Below, piece after piece: positions 12,276 through 22,951 of a stretch of 64,000 nucleotides of DNA. The notes under the pieces were generated by a model that saw nothing but the letters and a program-made list of their open reading frames with translations, had not been told where the DNA came from and did no database searches. Numbering within the stretch: position 1 is the stretch's first letter; every line of letters starts with the position of its first letter. The translations under genes were made by a program, and so were the position numbers. Location of the stretch: the NCBI GenBank assembly GCA_030645495.1, contig JAUSLV010000004.1, forward strand, positions 1-64,000, given 5' to 3'. The stretch comes from Actinomycetota bacterium. Lineage in GTDB: Bacteria > Actinomycetota > Acidimicrobiia > Acidimicrobiales > Ilumatobacteraceae.

Positions 12276-13865
12276 ATGCTGCAAGAGCTGCACATCGAAT
12301 CGCTCGGGGTGATCGAGCAACTCGACCTTGTTCTTGGCGCGGGTCTGACGGTGCTCACCGGCGAGACGGGTGCCGGCAAGACGATGCTGGTGGAGGCGAT
12401 CAGCCTGCTGGTGGGTGGCCGGGCCGACGCGACCATGGTTCGCCCTGGGGCGGCCGAGGCGCGAGTGGAAGGTCGCTTCGTCGTCGACGACGAGGAGTAC
12501 ATCGTCGCACGCGTGATTCCGGCCGATGGGCGCTCACGGGCGTACGTCAACGGCCGGCTGGCAACGGTGGGTAACCTCGCCGACCTCGGCCAGCGCTGCG
12601 TCGACATCCATGGTCAACACTCGCATCAGACCCTGCTGTCCGCTCCCGAGCAGCGCGACGCGCTCGACCGCTTCTGCCACACCGACCTGCAGCCGCTGCG
12701 TGCTGCTCGCGCAGCGCTCACCGAGATCGATGCGGCGCTCGCGGCGCTCGGCGGCGACAGCCGGTCGCGGGTCCGCGAACTCGATCTGTTGCGCTTCCAG
12801 TCACAGGAGTTGGAGTCGGCCGGAATCGCCGGGGCCGACGAAGACCGCCAGCTCGACGTCGAACTCGACGTGCTCGCCGGTGCGGTCGAGCACCGCGAGT
12901 CGGCGCTGGCGGCAGTAGAGGCCCTCACCGAGGACGATGGCTCGCTCGACGCGCTCGGGGTCGCCATCCGCGCCATCGGCGGGCGAGCGCCGTTCGTCGA
13001 GATCGAGGCCCGTCTGCACGCGATCACCGCCGAGGTGTCGGATGTCGCCGCCGAGTTGCGGGCCAGGGCCGACGAGATCGAGGAAGATCCCGCGCGGCTC
13101 GCTGTTGTGCGCGACCGCCTGCAGTTGCTGCGCGACCTGCGCCGCAAGTACGGCGAGACGTTGGCCGATGTGCTGGCGTTCCAACAGGTCGTCGATGCCC
13201 GTCTCGCCGAGTTGGAGGGCTACGAGCAGCGCGTCGAGCAGCTGGAACGTGATCGTGTGGTGGCGGCCGCGACCGAGCGTGAGGCTGCTGCCGCGGTGGC
13301 CGCGACCCGTCGAGCCGGCGCTGGCGCGCTAGCCGTGGCGGTACAAGAGCACCTGCGCGCGCTGGCGATGCCTCACGCCGCCGTCGCAGTCACCGTCGGC
13401 GACCACGACCCAGGCGATGAGGTGGCGTTCCTGCTCGCGGCAAACCCGGGTTCGCCGCTGCTGCCCCTCGCTCGCGTGGCAAGCGGCGGCGAGCTGGCGC
13501 GCTCGATGCTCGCACTGCGGTTGGTGCTCACCGAGGCACCCGACACGCTGGTGTTCGACGAGGTGGATGCGGGCATCGGTGGCGCGGCGGCGGTTGCGGT
13601 CGGCGCCAAGCTCGCGCAACTGGGTGCCCGTCATCAGGTGTTGGTGGTCACCCACCTGGCGCAGGTGGCAGCGCTCGCCGACCGGCACGTCGTCGTCAGC
13701 AAGCAGGTGGTGGAGGGCACCACCATCACGCAGATCGCGTTCGCCGCTGGCGAGCAGCGCATCGACGAAGTGGCGCGAATGCTGTCCGGCGATCTCGTCG
13801 GCGAATCGGCCCGTCGGCACGCCGCCGATCTGCTCGCGCAACGCCCGGATCGCTCACCAACGTGA
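12276..13865 (+). CDS. recN: DNA repair ATPase RecN
   Basis: 529 residues, an SMC-like ABC ATPase for double-strand break repair. Walker A is GETGAGKT at 29-36. A long coiled-coil region spans about 150-370 with EELAAV-type heptads and a short hinge. The ABC signature is ASGGELARSMLALRL, and Walker B is LVFDEVDAGIGG near 425-440. The length is close to other RecN proteins (about 550-590), slightly short in the coiled coil. ATG 12276 directly abuts the nadK stop codon, and the stop overlaps the murJ GTG by four bases. Confidence 0.95.
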   Translation: MLQELHIESLGVIEQLDLVLGAGLTVLTGETGAGKTMLVEAISLLVGGRADATMVRPGAAEARVEGRFVVDDEEYIVARVIPADGRSRAYVNGRLATVGNLADLGQRCVDIHGQHSHQTLLSAPEQRDALDRFCHTDLQPLRAARAALTEIDAALAALGGDSRSRVRELDLLRFQSQELESAGIAGADEDRQLDVELDVLAGAVEHRESALAAVEALTEDDGSLDALGVAIRAIGGRAPFVEIEARLHAITAEVSDVAAELRARADEIEEDPARLAVVRDRLQLLRDLRRKYGETLADVLAFQQVVDARLAELEGYEQRVEQLERDRVVAAATEREAAAAVAATRRAGAGALAVAVQEHLRALAMPHAAVAVTVGDHDPGDEVAFLLAANPGSPLLPLARVASGGELARSMLALRLVLTEAPDTLVFDEVDAGIGGAAAVAVGAKLAQLGARHQVLVVTHLAQVAALADRHVVVSKQVVEGTTITQIAFAAGEQRIDEVARMLSGDLVGESARRHAADLLAQRPDRSPT

Positions 13866-15487
13866 TCAAGGTCACCGAACAGGCGTCGTCCGCGCAAGGA
13901 ACCGACGTCACCGCTGGGTTGAGCCGCGACACGGCGCTCGTGTCGTTGTGCACCCTGCTGTCGCGCATCACCGGTTTCGTGCGTGTGGTGACCGTGGCTG
14001 CTGTGTTGGGCAGCGGAGTGCTCGCCGACGTCTACCAGACCGCGAACATGATCCCGAACCTGTTGTTCGAACTGGTCGCCGGCGGCGTGCTGCAGGCGGT
14101 GCTCGTGCCGTCGTACGTCGCGGCTCGCCGCGAGGGTGGTCGGGCAGCACTCAGCGAGGCGACGCGAGCGACGTCGGGTGTGATCGTAGGTGGTCTCGCG
14201 CTCGTGGCGCTGGTGGGCCTGGTGCTGGCACCGGTGATCACGCACATCCTCTTGCTCACCGAGCAGTCGCCGACCCTGGCCCACGAGAAGACCAGGCTGA
14301 TGGTGCCGATGGTGCTGATGTTCATTCCGCAGCTGGTGTGCTACGGCGTCGCCACGGCGACCGGCGCGGCCCTCAATGCACGTGGCCGCTACGTGGCGGC
14401 TGCGTTGTCGCCGGCCGTCAACAACTTGATCGTCGTCGCCGCGTGCATTGCGTTCCGGGCCTCACGTCATGGTGCGGTGGCCGACCTCGACCTCACGCCG
14501 CTGCAGTTCTTCCTGATCGCCGGTGGCACCACATTGGGGGTGGTGGCCTTCAGCCTCACGCCGGCGATCGCTCTCACGCGCGCCGGTGTCAAGTGGTGGC
14601 CGACATGGAATCCGCAGCATCCGGCTGTCCGCACGATGCGCGCCTCGTTCGGCTGGGCCACGTTGTCGATCGTGGGCACACTCGTGCCCACCGCTGCGGC
14701 GTTGGTGTTGGGCAATGGTGCCGAAGGTGGTGTCGCTGTCTTCGTGTATGCCTTCGCGTTCTTCGTGTTGCCGCACGCGCTGATCGCGGTCACGATCGCC
14801 ACCACGCTTGCGCCGCGTGTGGCCGAGGGGTGGCAGTCGGGGCAGACCCGCGGGGTGCGGGCCGCGATCGATGGGGCGATGAAGGTGTCGGTGCCGTTGT
14901 TGGCGCTCGCTGGCGCCGGGATGGTCGCACTCGCCTGGCCACTCACGCGCATGGTCGCGTCGGTGGGACAGACGGCCAGCCAGGGCCTCGCACCGATCGC
15001 ACACACGTTGGCGGCGTTCGGTCCGGGGCTGCTGGGGTACGGCGTGGCGTTCGTGATGATCCGGGTGCTGTTCGCCCTGGGTGATGTTCGCGAGGCCTCG
15101 CTGATGACGATCGTCGGTGCCGTGGTCGGCGTCGTGGTGATGACGGTTGCCTCGTTGTCGATGGCCGACGAGCAGCGCGCCGCGGCGCTGGCCCTCGGCT
15201 ACGGCGCCTCACAGATCGTTGCTGCAGTGCTGCTCAGCAGCCGGGTCTATCGCCTCACGCGCGCCATGAGTGGCAGTCGTTCGACGGGGCTGCTGCTCGA
15301 GTCGGCGGTCGCCGCCACTGCGTCGTGGGCCACGATGTGGCAGGTGCAGGGGCTGTTCGGTACGAGCCGGGCTCAGGCGCCACTGGCGTTCATCGCCGCG
15401 GGTGTCGCCGGAGTGACGGTCTTCAGCGTGATGATGACGTTGCTGCGGGGTCGCGACATGTGGCCACGGCGTCGATCTCTTCGCTGA
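13862..15487 (+). CDS. murJ: Lipid II flippase MurJ (MviN)
   Basis: 541 residues with about 14 hydrophobic segments. The start fits the MurJ family: LLSRITGFVRVVTVAAVLG followed by ADVYQTANMIPNLLFELVAGG, where the conserved Arg and Asn/Pro residues of the central cavity lie. MurJ flips the peptidoglycan precursor lipid II across the membrane. Many actinobacterial MurJ proteins carry a long kinase-like extension; this one ends with the membrane domain. GTG 13862 overlaps the recN stop. The last 65 bases overlap the end of the convergent PAP2 gene. Confidence 0.9.
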   Translation: MIKVTEQASSAQGTDVTAGLSRDTALVSLCTLLSRITGFVRVVTVAAVLGSGVLADVYQTANMIPNLLFELVAGGVLQAVLVPSYVAARREGGRAALSEATRATSGVIVGGLALVALVGLVLAPVITHILLLTEQSPTLAHEKTRLMVPMVLMFIPQLVCYGVATATGAALNARGRYVAAALSPAVNNLIVVAACIAFRASRHGAVADLDLTPLQFFLIAGGTTLGVVAFSLTPAIALTRAGVKWWPTWNPQHPAVRTMRASFGWATLSIVGTLVPTAAALVLGNGAEGGVAVFVYAFAFFVLPHALIAVTIATTLAPRVAEGWQSGQTRGVRAAIDGAMKVSVPLLALAGAGMVALAWPLTRMVASVGQTASQGLAPIAHTLAAFGPGLLGYGVAFVMIRVLFALGDVREASLMTIVGAVVGVVVMTVASLSMADEQRAAALALGYGASQIVAAVLLSSRVYRLTRAMSGSRSTGLLLESAVAATASWATMWQVQGLFGTSRAQAPLAFIAAGVAGVTVFSVMMTLLRGRDMWPRRRSLR

Positions 15488-16367
15488 CGTCGGCAACGCT
15501 TTGGCGGGAGCGCATGCGCAGATCGGCGGCCCGCAGCAGGCCCACTGCTCCGAGCAGGATGATGACACCGCCGAGCGCATCGAGGAAGTAGTGGTTTGCG
15601 GTGACCACGATGGCGAACAGCGTGAGCGCGGGGTAGGCGAGACCCATCCACTTGGTGCCACGGTGAGACGCGAAGCGCCACAGCACGATGCCGCACCACA
15701 ACGACCACCCGAAGTGCAGACTGGGCATCGCGGCGTACTGGTTGGCGATCGCCTTCGCCGCGGCTGTCTTGTAGCTCCAGAGACCGCCGAACTTGTCGAG
15801 TGTGTCGACGAAACATGCGGGGCGAACCAGCCCACCTTCGGGACCCATCACCGGAATGTTGCCGTCGCACTCGAGGTACAGGCGCGGCGGAGCCAGCGGG
15901 AACGACCAGTACCCGATGATCGCCAGTGCGGTGGTGAGCCCCAGGAGGTTGCGGATCGCCCGATAGGCAGCGTGGCGCTTCAGGTACATCCACACCAGTA
16001 GGCCGATGGTGATGATGAAGTGCAGCGTGCCGTAGTAGATGTTCATCACCTTGATGAACCAATGAGCGCCGATGAACGCCTGCTGGATGGTCTGCTCGTG
16101 GAAGAGGTAGATGCTCTTCTCCCAGTCGACCAGCCAACCGGCATTGCGGTAGGCGCGGCTGCGAACGTTGCCGTGGTCGGCCAAGCTGCGGATCGTTTGG
16201 TACACGTAGTAGAAGCCGAAGACGAGGGCAGCTTCGCGCAGCCATCCGTGCCGTGGCGGACGGATCGCCTCAGGACTGCTGGTCGTGGCCTCGGGCGCCT
16301 CGTCGGACACCGGGAGCGCCTGTGTGTCTCCCGAGGCATTCATCCCGTCAATGTTAGCCGTTGTCAT
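15423..16367 (-). CDS. PAP2-family membrane phosphatase/transferase (AUR1-like)
   Basis: 314 residues from ATG 16367. Several membrane spans carry the PAP2 catalytic pattern of the inositolphosphorylceramide-synthase-like subgroup: FPLAPPRLYL near residue 160, MPSLHFGWSLWCG (motif with the phosphohistidine) and TANHYFLDALGGV (final His and Asp). Family members hydrolyse lipid phosphates or move phosphoalcohol head groups at the membrane; substrate unknown. Start choice is firm because the stop of the upstream GT-C gene overlaps this ATG (ATGA). The 3' end overlaps the end of murJ by 65 bases on the opposite strand. Confidence 0.85.
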   Translation of the reverse strand: MTTANIDGMNASGDTQALPVSDEAPEATTSSPEAIRPPRHGWLREAALVFGFYYVYQTIRSLADHGNVRSRAYRNAGWLVDWEKSIYLFHEQTIQQAFIGAHWFIKVMNIYYGTLHFIITIGLLVWMYLKRHAAYRAIRNLLGLTTALAIIGYWSFPLAPPRLYLECDGNIPVMGPEGGLVRPACFVDTLDKFGGLWSYKTAAAKAIANQYAAMPSLHFGWSLWCGIVLWRFASHRGTKWMGLAYPALTLFAIVVTANHYFLDALGGVIILLGAVGLLRAADLRMRSRQSVADVSEEIDAVATCRDPAATSSSR

Positions 16368-17821
16368 GGCGCCGAGGCAGCGGGGTTCTCGGCACAGGGT
16401 GAGCCTGCTGCCCACCAGAGCGTGAACCCGTCATCGGCGCTCACCGGCGTGTAGCCGCGGTCCTCGACGAACATCGCGAGATCGTCGTTCGACGACATCG
16501 GGAATGCGGCGTAGCCCAGCGCACGGTTGCCGGAGGTGTCGACCAACACGATCGGGGGGTGCGACGTGAGGTTGCGCATCATCAGTTGCTGCGCGCCGGG
16601 CGTGACCGAGTCGGTGGACGCCTCGCGCCCTCCCGAACGGCCGGTGACGAAGTCGCTGTGCACCATCCCACCTGCGGTCGGACGGTCGACGGCCATCAGC
16701 AACTCGGGATACGAGCCCCACACGAACACCCGGTCGGAGGGCTCGCTGCAGGCTCGGATCGTGGCGGCGAGCGGGCCGGGGCGGCGGCGCTCGCGGAATG
16801 TGGTGGGAATGCACTGCGACACCACCACGAGGCACGCTGTAGCGCCGAGGGTCGCCGCCGCCAGCCGCCTGGCAGGCCGGACGGCCTCGGCGACCGCCGG
16901 ACCGGCGAGGAGCACCAGTGGGGGAACGATCTGCATCCAGTAGTGGCCGAAGAAGCGGAACCCGGCGCTGGCGGCCGCGATGCCAGTGGCAACCCACACC
17001 CACAGGTCGAAGTGGGTGCGCCACGTGGATCGCAACCGAGCGGTAGCTCCGGCGACGACGGCCACGTGGTAGGCGACGAACAGTGCGACCGACGCCAAGC
17101 CGGCGGTGAGCGCCGCCCTGATGTCGATCGACGCGAACACGAACCCTGGGCTGCTCTCGAAGTTCCAGAACCAGTAGTCGCTCCACGGTGCCAGCAACCC
17201 GGCAGTCGCGATGCCGGTGGCCAGCCCGCTCAAGAAGCGCAGCGCGCCCGGCGTTCGCGCCGACATCCAGCACGACACGGCTCCGGCCGGCACAGCGAAG
17301 ATCCAGCTCTGGCGAGACAGGATCGCCAGGCCAAGCAGCACGCCCCCGAGCAGCGTGTGCCACCCGCCGCGGCGGCAGGCGAGGATGGCCAGCGTGGCCA
17401 GCGGGACGGCGAAGTGGGTGTAGTTGGCGGCTGCGCCATCATGAGGGGTGAACGCGAAGCACGACACGACGTAGAGCGCTCCCGTCCAGAGAGCGACACG
17501 ACGACCGTGGGTGCGGCACACCTCACGGGTGAGGACGATCGCGGCGAGTGCGAGCAGCAGCGACGCCACGAGGCGAGGCCCACGCGGGTCGGTGGAGCCG
17601 GACAGTTCGAACCACGCGGCGTAGATGAATGGTGGAATCGGTGGCTTGCGGTCGGCCATGTCCACGTACAGGCGGCCGCCGTCGACGAGCGTGCGGGCCT
17701 GCACCGCGATGGCTGCCTCATCGGGATCGAACCAGGCCGCGCTGAGCAGCGCAGGGAGTCGCAGCAGCACGCATGCGGCGGCGAGCGCTCCCAGGTCGCG
17801 ACGGGTGCAGGCCTGGGGCAT
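16364..17821 (-). CDS. GT-C membrane glycosyltransferase (GT39/PMT-like)
   Basis: 485 residues with about ten transmembrane segments. The first loop has WFDPDEAAIAVQARTLVDGG followed by DRKPPIPPFIYAAWF, the acidic D-x-E and aromatic pattern of lipid-linked-sugar-dependent GT-C enzymes (ArnT/PMT type). The C-terminal part is soluble and extracytoplasmic (VFVWGSYPELLMAVDRP). Donor and acceptor are unknown. ATG 17821 is chosen because the frame upstream is a shadow of the divergent HAD gene and because tagctt lies seven bases before this ATG on the minus strand. It is coupled to the PAP2 gene by ATGA overlap, suggesting work in one envelope pathway. Confidence 0.82.
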   Translation of the reverse strand: MPQACTRRDLGALAAACVLLRLPALLSAAWFDPDEAAIAVQARTLVDGGRLYVDMADRKPPIPPFIYAAWFELSGSTDPRGPRLVASLLLALAAIVLTREVCRTHGRRVALWTGALYVVSCFAFTPHDGAAANYTHFAVPLATLAILACRRGGWHTLLGGVLLGLAILSRQSWIFAVPAGAVSCWMSARTPGALRFLSGLATGIATAGLLAPWSDYWFWNFESSPGFVFASIDIRAALTAGLASVALFVAYHVAVVAGATARLRSTWRTHFDLWVWVATGIAAASAGFRFFGHYWMQIVPPLVLLAGPAVAEAVRPARRLAAATLGATACLVVVSQCIPTTFRERRRPGPLAATIRACSEPSDRVFVWGSYPELLMAVDRPTAGGMVHSDFVTGRSGGREASTDSVTPGAQQLMMRNLTSHPPIVLVDTSGNRALGYAAFPMSSNDDLAMFVEDRGYTPVSADDGFTLWWAAGSPCAENPAASAP

Positions 17822-17828
17822 GCGTGCC

Positions 17829-17834
17829 AAGCTA
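17829..17834 (-). promoter_or_regulatory. Leaderless-type -10 element for the GT-C/PAP2 pair
   Basis: Minus-strand tagctt ends seven bases before the ATG at 17821, with no Shine-Dalgarno sequence. It lies in the 56-base gap to the divergent HAD gene. Confidence 0.45.
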
Positions 17835-17877
17835 GCAATGCACACCCCGCCGCCGGCAGGACGGCCACACTGGTGTC

Positions 17878-18540
17878 GTGACCGTGCGCGCTGTCCTGTT
17901 CGATTTCGGCAACACCTTGTTCGCCCACGCCCCGCTGCCGGAGACGATCCGCACCGAGGCAGCCGCGCTCGGCCGGCCGGTGACGACGGAGTGGGCACGG
18001 CTGCTCGCCGACCGGATCCAGCACGAGGCACACACCGCCGAGGAGCTGACGCACCCGCGCGATCTCGACGCTGCGGTGTGGGCCGCACGCTGGCCGGTGT
18101 TGTACGCCGTCGCCGACGACGAGGTGCCCGGCCTCGGTGCTGCGCTGTACCGATCGATGCATGCGGCCCACGAGTGGGTGCCGTACGCCGCAGCTGCACA
18201 CACGCTGGCCGCGCTGCAGCGCGCTGGGGTACCGGTGGGAATCGTGTCGAACACGGGGTGGGACGTGAGGTCGGTCTTCGCCCACCACGGGATGGATGAG
18301 GGTGTCCGCTCGTTCGTGCTGTCGTTCGAGGCCGGGGCTGTGAAGCCGGCCGTCGAGATCTTCGAACTGGCCTGTCAACGGGTGGGCTCAGCACCGGGGG
18401 AGACACTGATGGTGGGCGACGATCCGGTGGCCGATGCCGGCGCCGTGCGCGCTGGATTGACCACACTGCTGCTTCCGGCGCTGCCGCCAGGAGCAGCGAA
18501 CGGTGTCGATGCCGTGCTCTCGCTGGTGACGAGTTCGTGA
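17878..18540 (+). CDS. HAD-superfamily hydrolase
   Basis: 220 residues with HAD motifs: VLFDFGNTLFA at 5-15, where the second Asp of the usual DxDxT is replaced by Gly (D-F-G-N-T, a known subgroup variant); GIVSNTGWD (motif II); AVKPAVEIFELA (motif III Lys); and MVGDDPVADAGAVRAGL (motif IV). The helical cap lies between motifs I and II. Close relatives include haloacid dehalogenases and small phosphatases; the substrate is not predictable. Start is GTG 17878, divergent from the GT-C gene. Confidence 0.85.
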   Translation: MTVRAVLFDFGNTLFAHAPLPETIRTEAAALGRPVTTEWARLLADRIQHEAHTAEELTHPRDLDAAVWAARWPVLYAVADDEVPGLGAALYRSMHAAHEWVPYAAAAHTLAALQRAGVPVGIVSNTGWDVRSVFAHHGMDEGVRSFVLSFEAGAVKPAVEIFELACQRVGSAPGETLMVGDDPVADAGAVRAGLTTLLLPALPPGAANGVDAVLSLVTSS

Positions 18541-18568
18541 GCATCCGCGCGCGTGGCGTTCTACGCGG

Positions 18569-18574
18569 TACGAT
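18569..18574 (+). promoter_or_regulatory. -10 element of pyrG
   Basis: tacgat at 18569-18574 would start transcription near 18581, giving a leader of about 37 bases. The leader contains the ribosome-binding site ggagg at 18603-18607, so pyrG is a normally led gene unlike many neighbours. Confidence 0.4.
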
Positions 18575-18599
18575 GCAATCCCGTTATCAGTTCACCTGA

Positions 18600-20270
<1,671 letters not shown>

Positions 20271-20278
20271 ACCGTTCC

Positions 20279-20851
20279 ATGACCGAGCCTGGTGCATTCC
20301 GTCACCTCGGCGAACAGCTGGTCCACCAGGGCTATGTCTGGCACGTCGCGGTCGCTCGGTTCCGGGCGCCCGACGGCGTGGAGTTCGAGCGCGACATCGT
20401 GCGCTCGCCGGGGGCTGTCGCCGCGGTGCCCCTGCACCACGATGCCGACGGCACACCGCGGGTGATCCTGGTGCGCCAGTACCGGCCGCCGTACGACGCG
20501 ATGATCGTCGAGATACCGGCCGGCATGCGCGATGTGCCCGGCGAGTCCACCGAGATCACCGCTGCTCGCGAGCTGGTGGAAGAGATCGGGATGCAGCCTG
20601 GGAAGCTGCAGCACCTGGTCGACATGTACCCCTCGGCCGGCATGACCGACTCGGTGCTGACGCTGTACGTGGCCACCGAGCTCACCCACGTGGGCCGCCA
20701 GACGCATGGCCCGGAAGAAGACCACATGGAGGTGCTCGACGTTCCGCTCGCCGAAGCGGTGGCGATGGTGCTGCGTGGCGAGATTTGCGACGCGAAGACG
20801 ATCATCGGCCTGCTCATGGTGGAACGACAGCTCGGTCAGGCTCGACCGTGA
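20279..20851 (+). CDS. Nudix hydrolase, ADP-ribose pyrophosphatase-like
   Basis: 190 residues. The Nudix box is EIPAGMRDVPGE followed by ARELVEEIGM, with all catalytic Glu residues (one residue longer than the textbook spacing before the first Glu). Flanking features VILVRQYRPPYDAMIVEIPAG and YPSAGMTDSVLTLYVA are typical of ADP-ribose pyrophosphatases, which cleave ADP-ribose to AMP and ribose-5-phosphate. ATG 20279 is eight bases after the pyrG stop; the stop overlaps the xerD GTG. The frame is open far upstream inside pyrG, but that stretch is not coding. Confidence 0.9.
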   Translation: MTEPGAFRHLGEQLVHQGYVWHVAVARFRAPDGVEFERDIVRSPGAVAAVPLHHDADGTPRVILVRQYRPPYDAMIVEIPAGMRDVPGESTEITAARELVEEIGMQPGKLQHLVDMYPSAGMTDSVLTLYVATELTHVGRQTHGPEEDHMEVLDVPLAEAVAMVLRGEICDAKTIIGLLMVERQLGQARP

Positions 20852-21771
20852 TCGCCGAACTCCTCCCGCTGGAATCGGAGGAGTTCCTGTCCTGGATGGC
20901 CACCGAGCGCGGGCGCTCGCTGAACACGCTCGCCGCGTACCGTCGCGACCTCACGGGGTATCAGGCCTGGCTACAGTCCAGCAATCTTCAGCTCCAGTCG
21001 GCCACGCGTGCCGACCTCGACGCATTCGTCGGTGCTCGGCGGGCGAGCGGCGCGGCTCCGTCGAGCGTGGCCCGCCAACTGGCGGCGATCCGCATGCTGC
21101 ACCGCTTCATGGTGGAAGAAGGGCTTCGCGCCGATGATCCCACCGCCGACGTCGCCGGGGTGCGCGTGCCCGCGGGTATTCCGCACCCGCTGAGCGAGGC
21201 GGAAGTGGGGCAATTGCTGAACGCGGTGGTCGGCACAGACCCAGTGTCGCTGCGCGACCTCGCACTGTTGGAGTTCCTCTACGCCACCGGGGCTCGGATC
21301 AGCGAGGCCTGCGGGCTGTCGCTCGGCGATCTCGATCGCAGCGAACGGTTGGTGCGCCTGTTCGGCAAGGGCGCCAAGGAGCGCGTCGTGCCGTTCGGGC
21401 GGTCGGCAGCGGCGGCGATGGACACGTGGCTGGGCGACGGTCGCCAGTGCCTCGAGCCGCTGCGCTGGGCGCGCCGCGGCGACCAGGAGGCGGTGTTCCT
21501 CAACACACGCGGAGCGAGGCTGTCGCGGCAGGCGGCGTGGGCGGTGGTGAAGAAGTACGGCGACAGGGTCGGTCTCTTCGATCGGCTCTCGCCGCACGTG
21601 CTGCGCCACTCGTGCGCGACGCACCTGCTGGATCACGGGGCGGATCTGCGGATCGTGCAGGAAATGCTGGGCCACGCCTCCATCTCGACGACCCAGGTGT
21701 ACACGAAGGTCAGCCAAGAGCGGCTCTGGCAGGTGTATCTGCAAGCGCACCCGCGAGCGGAACAGCGATGA
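20848..21771 (+). CDS. xerD: Tyrosine recombinase XerD
   Basis: 307 residues, typical for XerC/D, which resolve chromosome dimers at dif. The N-terminal SAM-like core-binding domain covers about 5-95. The catalytic domain has Arg in ATGARISEACGLSLGD, Lys in GKGAKERVVPFG, the HVLRHSCATHLL box, LGHASISTTQVYTKV with His and the Tyr nucleophile. Position next to the pyrG-Nudix pair matches mycobacterial xerD. Start is GTG 20848 in a GTGA overlap with the Nudix gene; the HD gene follows in an ATGA overlap. Confidence 0.93.
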   Translation: MIAELLPLESEEFLSWMATERGRSLNTLAAYRRDLTGYQAWLQSSNLQLQSATRADLDAFVGARRASGAAPSSVARQLAAIRMLHRFMVEEGLRADDPTADVAGVRVPAGIPHPLSEAEVGQLLNAVVGTDPVSLRDLALLEFLYATGARISEACGLSLGDLDRSERLVRLFGKGAKERVVPFGRSAAAAMDTWLGDGRQCLEPLRWARRGDQEAVFLNTRGARLSRQAAWAVVKKYGDRVGLFDRLSPHVLRHSCATHLLDHGADLRIVQEMLGHASISTTQVYTKVSQERLWQVYLQAHPRAEQR

Positions 21772-22205
21772 AGGTCGTCCACCTCGCGCGAAGGTTCGTC
21801 ACCTCGTGGTCCCGACGCGAGCCATCGACTGACGACGTGGTGTGGGTGCAGACGCAGCTCCTGCCTGCAGAGCTGGCGCTGTGGCAGCGCCTGGCAGTGC
21901 AGGACCGGCGGCACTCGCTGCTCGTCGCCCGGCGCTTTTGCACCCTGGCCCCGGAAGCCGGCCGTGAGGAGGTTGCCGGTGCGCTGCTGCACGACGTGGG
22001 CAAGCGGGACTGCGGCATGGGCACGTGGGTGCGGGTGGTGGCCACGGTCGTGGGGCCGCGCACGGCGCGGTTCCGTCGCTACCACGACCACGAACGGCTG
22101 GGCGCCGAACTGCTGCGCGCCGCCGGCTCTGCACCGCTGACGATCGAGCTGGTACTCGGCCGTGGCCCGGCGGCTCCGCTGCTCCTCGCTGCCGACGATG
22201 TCTGA
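21768..22205 (+). CDS. Small HD-domain phosphohydrolase
   Basis: 145 residues with an HD fold pattern: His in RRHSLLVARRF near 45, the HD pair in GALLHDVGKRDCGMG near 72, and YHDHERLGAELLRAAG near 105 for the later His and Asp. HD proteins are metal-dependent phosphohydrolases acting on nucleotides; the substrate is not evident. It is translationally coupled to xerD (ATGA). In M. tuberculosis parA follows in this region; here this protein holds the place. Confidence 0.8.
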   Translation: MKVVHLARRFVTSWSRREPSTDDVVWVQTQLLPAELALWQRLAVQDRRHSLLVARRFCTLAPEAGREEVAGALLHDVGKRDCGMGTWVRVVATVVGPRTARFRRYHDHERLGAELLRAAGSAPLTIELVLGRGPAAPLLLAADDV

Positions 22206-22326
22206 GCCGTTGGCCATCAGCATCCATCACACTTTGCTCACATCCTCCCCAGTTGGGCCACAGCCGTCACCCGTACGTTCCTCATGGCGGGCGGCCGAGG
22301 TGGTCGCCCCCATGGGAGGAGCATCA
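22206..22326. other. Intergenic leader before the Tat-exported protein
   Basis: 121 bases without a gene. I see no convincing -10 hexamer, only the strong ribosome-binding site ggagga at 22315-22320, six bases before the ATG at 22327. Confidence 0.6.
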
Positions 22327-22947
22327 ATGTCCGGCACATCCATTCGGTCCGCGATGAGTCGTCGCTCGCTCATCGGCGGCGCGCTCGCTGTGGCCGGCGC
22401 AGGAGCCGCCGCTGTCGCGGCACCGTCGAAGGTGCGGGCAGCGGGGCACCCTGCGGCCACTCCGGCACCGATGGGAACGACACCCGATCCGCCGGCGGAG
22501 ACCTACTTCCACGTGCTGTCGGCGCCGGTGCGTGCCTACGACAGCCGCAGCGGTGAGACCCCCGACGGCACCGACCCCACGACGCACGCCAACGACACAG
22601 CCCTCGTGGGCGGAAGTTCGCGGATGATCGACATCAGCTATGCGCTCGGTTCGTCGGCGGCACCGACGGGCGTGCCCACGGATGCCACCGGTGTGATGTT
22701 CAACCTGACGATCACCCGCACGGTCGCGTCCGGGTGGTTGCGCGTGTGGGGCAAGGATGCCACCGAGCCGAACACGTCGAACATCAACTGGGGCGAGTCG
22801 GGCGTCACCAGCGCCAACATGGGGGTGTCGGCATGTGCCGACGGCTACATCAACGTGCGCTGCGGGCCGTCGTCCACCGCCATCTCGACGCATTTCATCA
22901 TCGATGTGCTCGGTTACTACACGGCGGTGTTCACCGGCCCGCCGTGA
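22327..22947 (+). CDS. Tat-exported protein with a C-terminal VLGYY-type beta domain
   Basis: 206 residues. The twin-arginine signal is MSRRSLIGGALAVAGAGAA with probable cleavage after VRA near residue 39. The mature protein has YFHVLSAPVRAYDSRS near its start and ends HFIIDVLGYYTAVF. The R-x-Y-D-[ST]-R opening and final I-D-V-x-G-Y-[YF] are a recurrent pair in secreted actinobacterial proteins of unknown role, often as tandem surface domains; here a single domain stands alone. Tat export suggests folding in the cytoplasm before secretion. ATG 22327 has a strong ribosome-binding site. It converges on trpS with four bases between stops. Confidence 0.75.
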   Translation: MSGTSIRSAMSRRSLIGGALAVAGAGAAAVAAPSKVRAAGHPAATPAPMGTTPDPPAETYFHVLSAPVRAYDSRSGETPDGTDPTTHANDTALVGGSSRMIDISYALGSSAAPTGVPTDATGVMFNLTITRTVASGWLRVWGKDATEPNTSNINWGESGVTSANMGVSACADGYINVRCGPSSTAISTHFIIDVLGYYTAVFTGPP

Positions 22948-22951
22948 TCGC

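Noticed and set aside
17822-18544. N-terminal extension of the GT-C frame on the minus strand
   Set aside because: It lies wholly opposite the HAD gene, is Arg/Pro-rich without structure, and a leaderless promoter plus the membrane-protein start points to ATG 17821.
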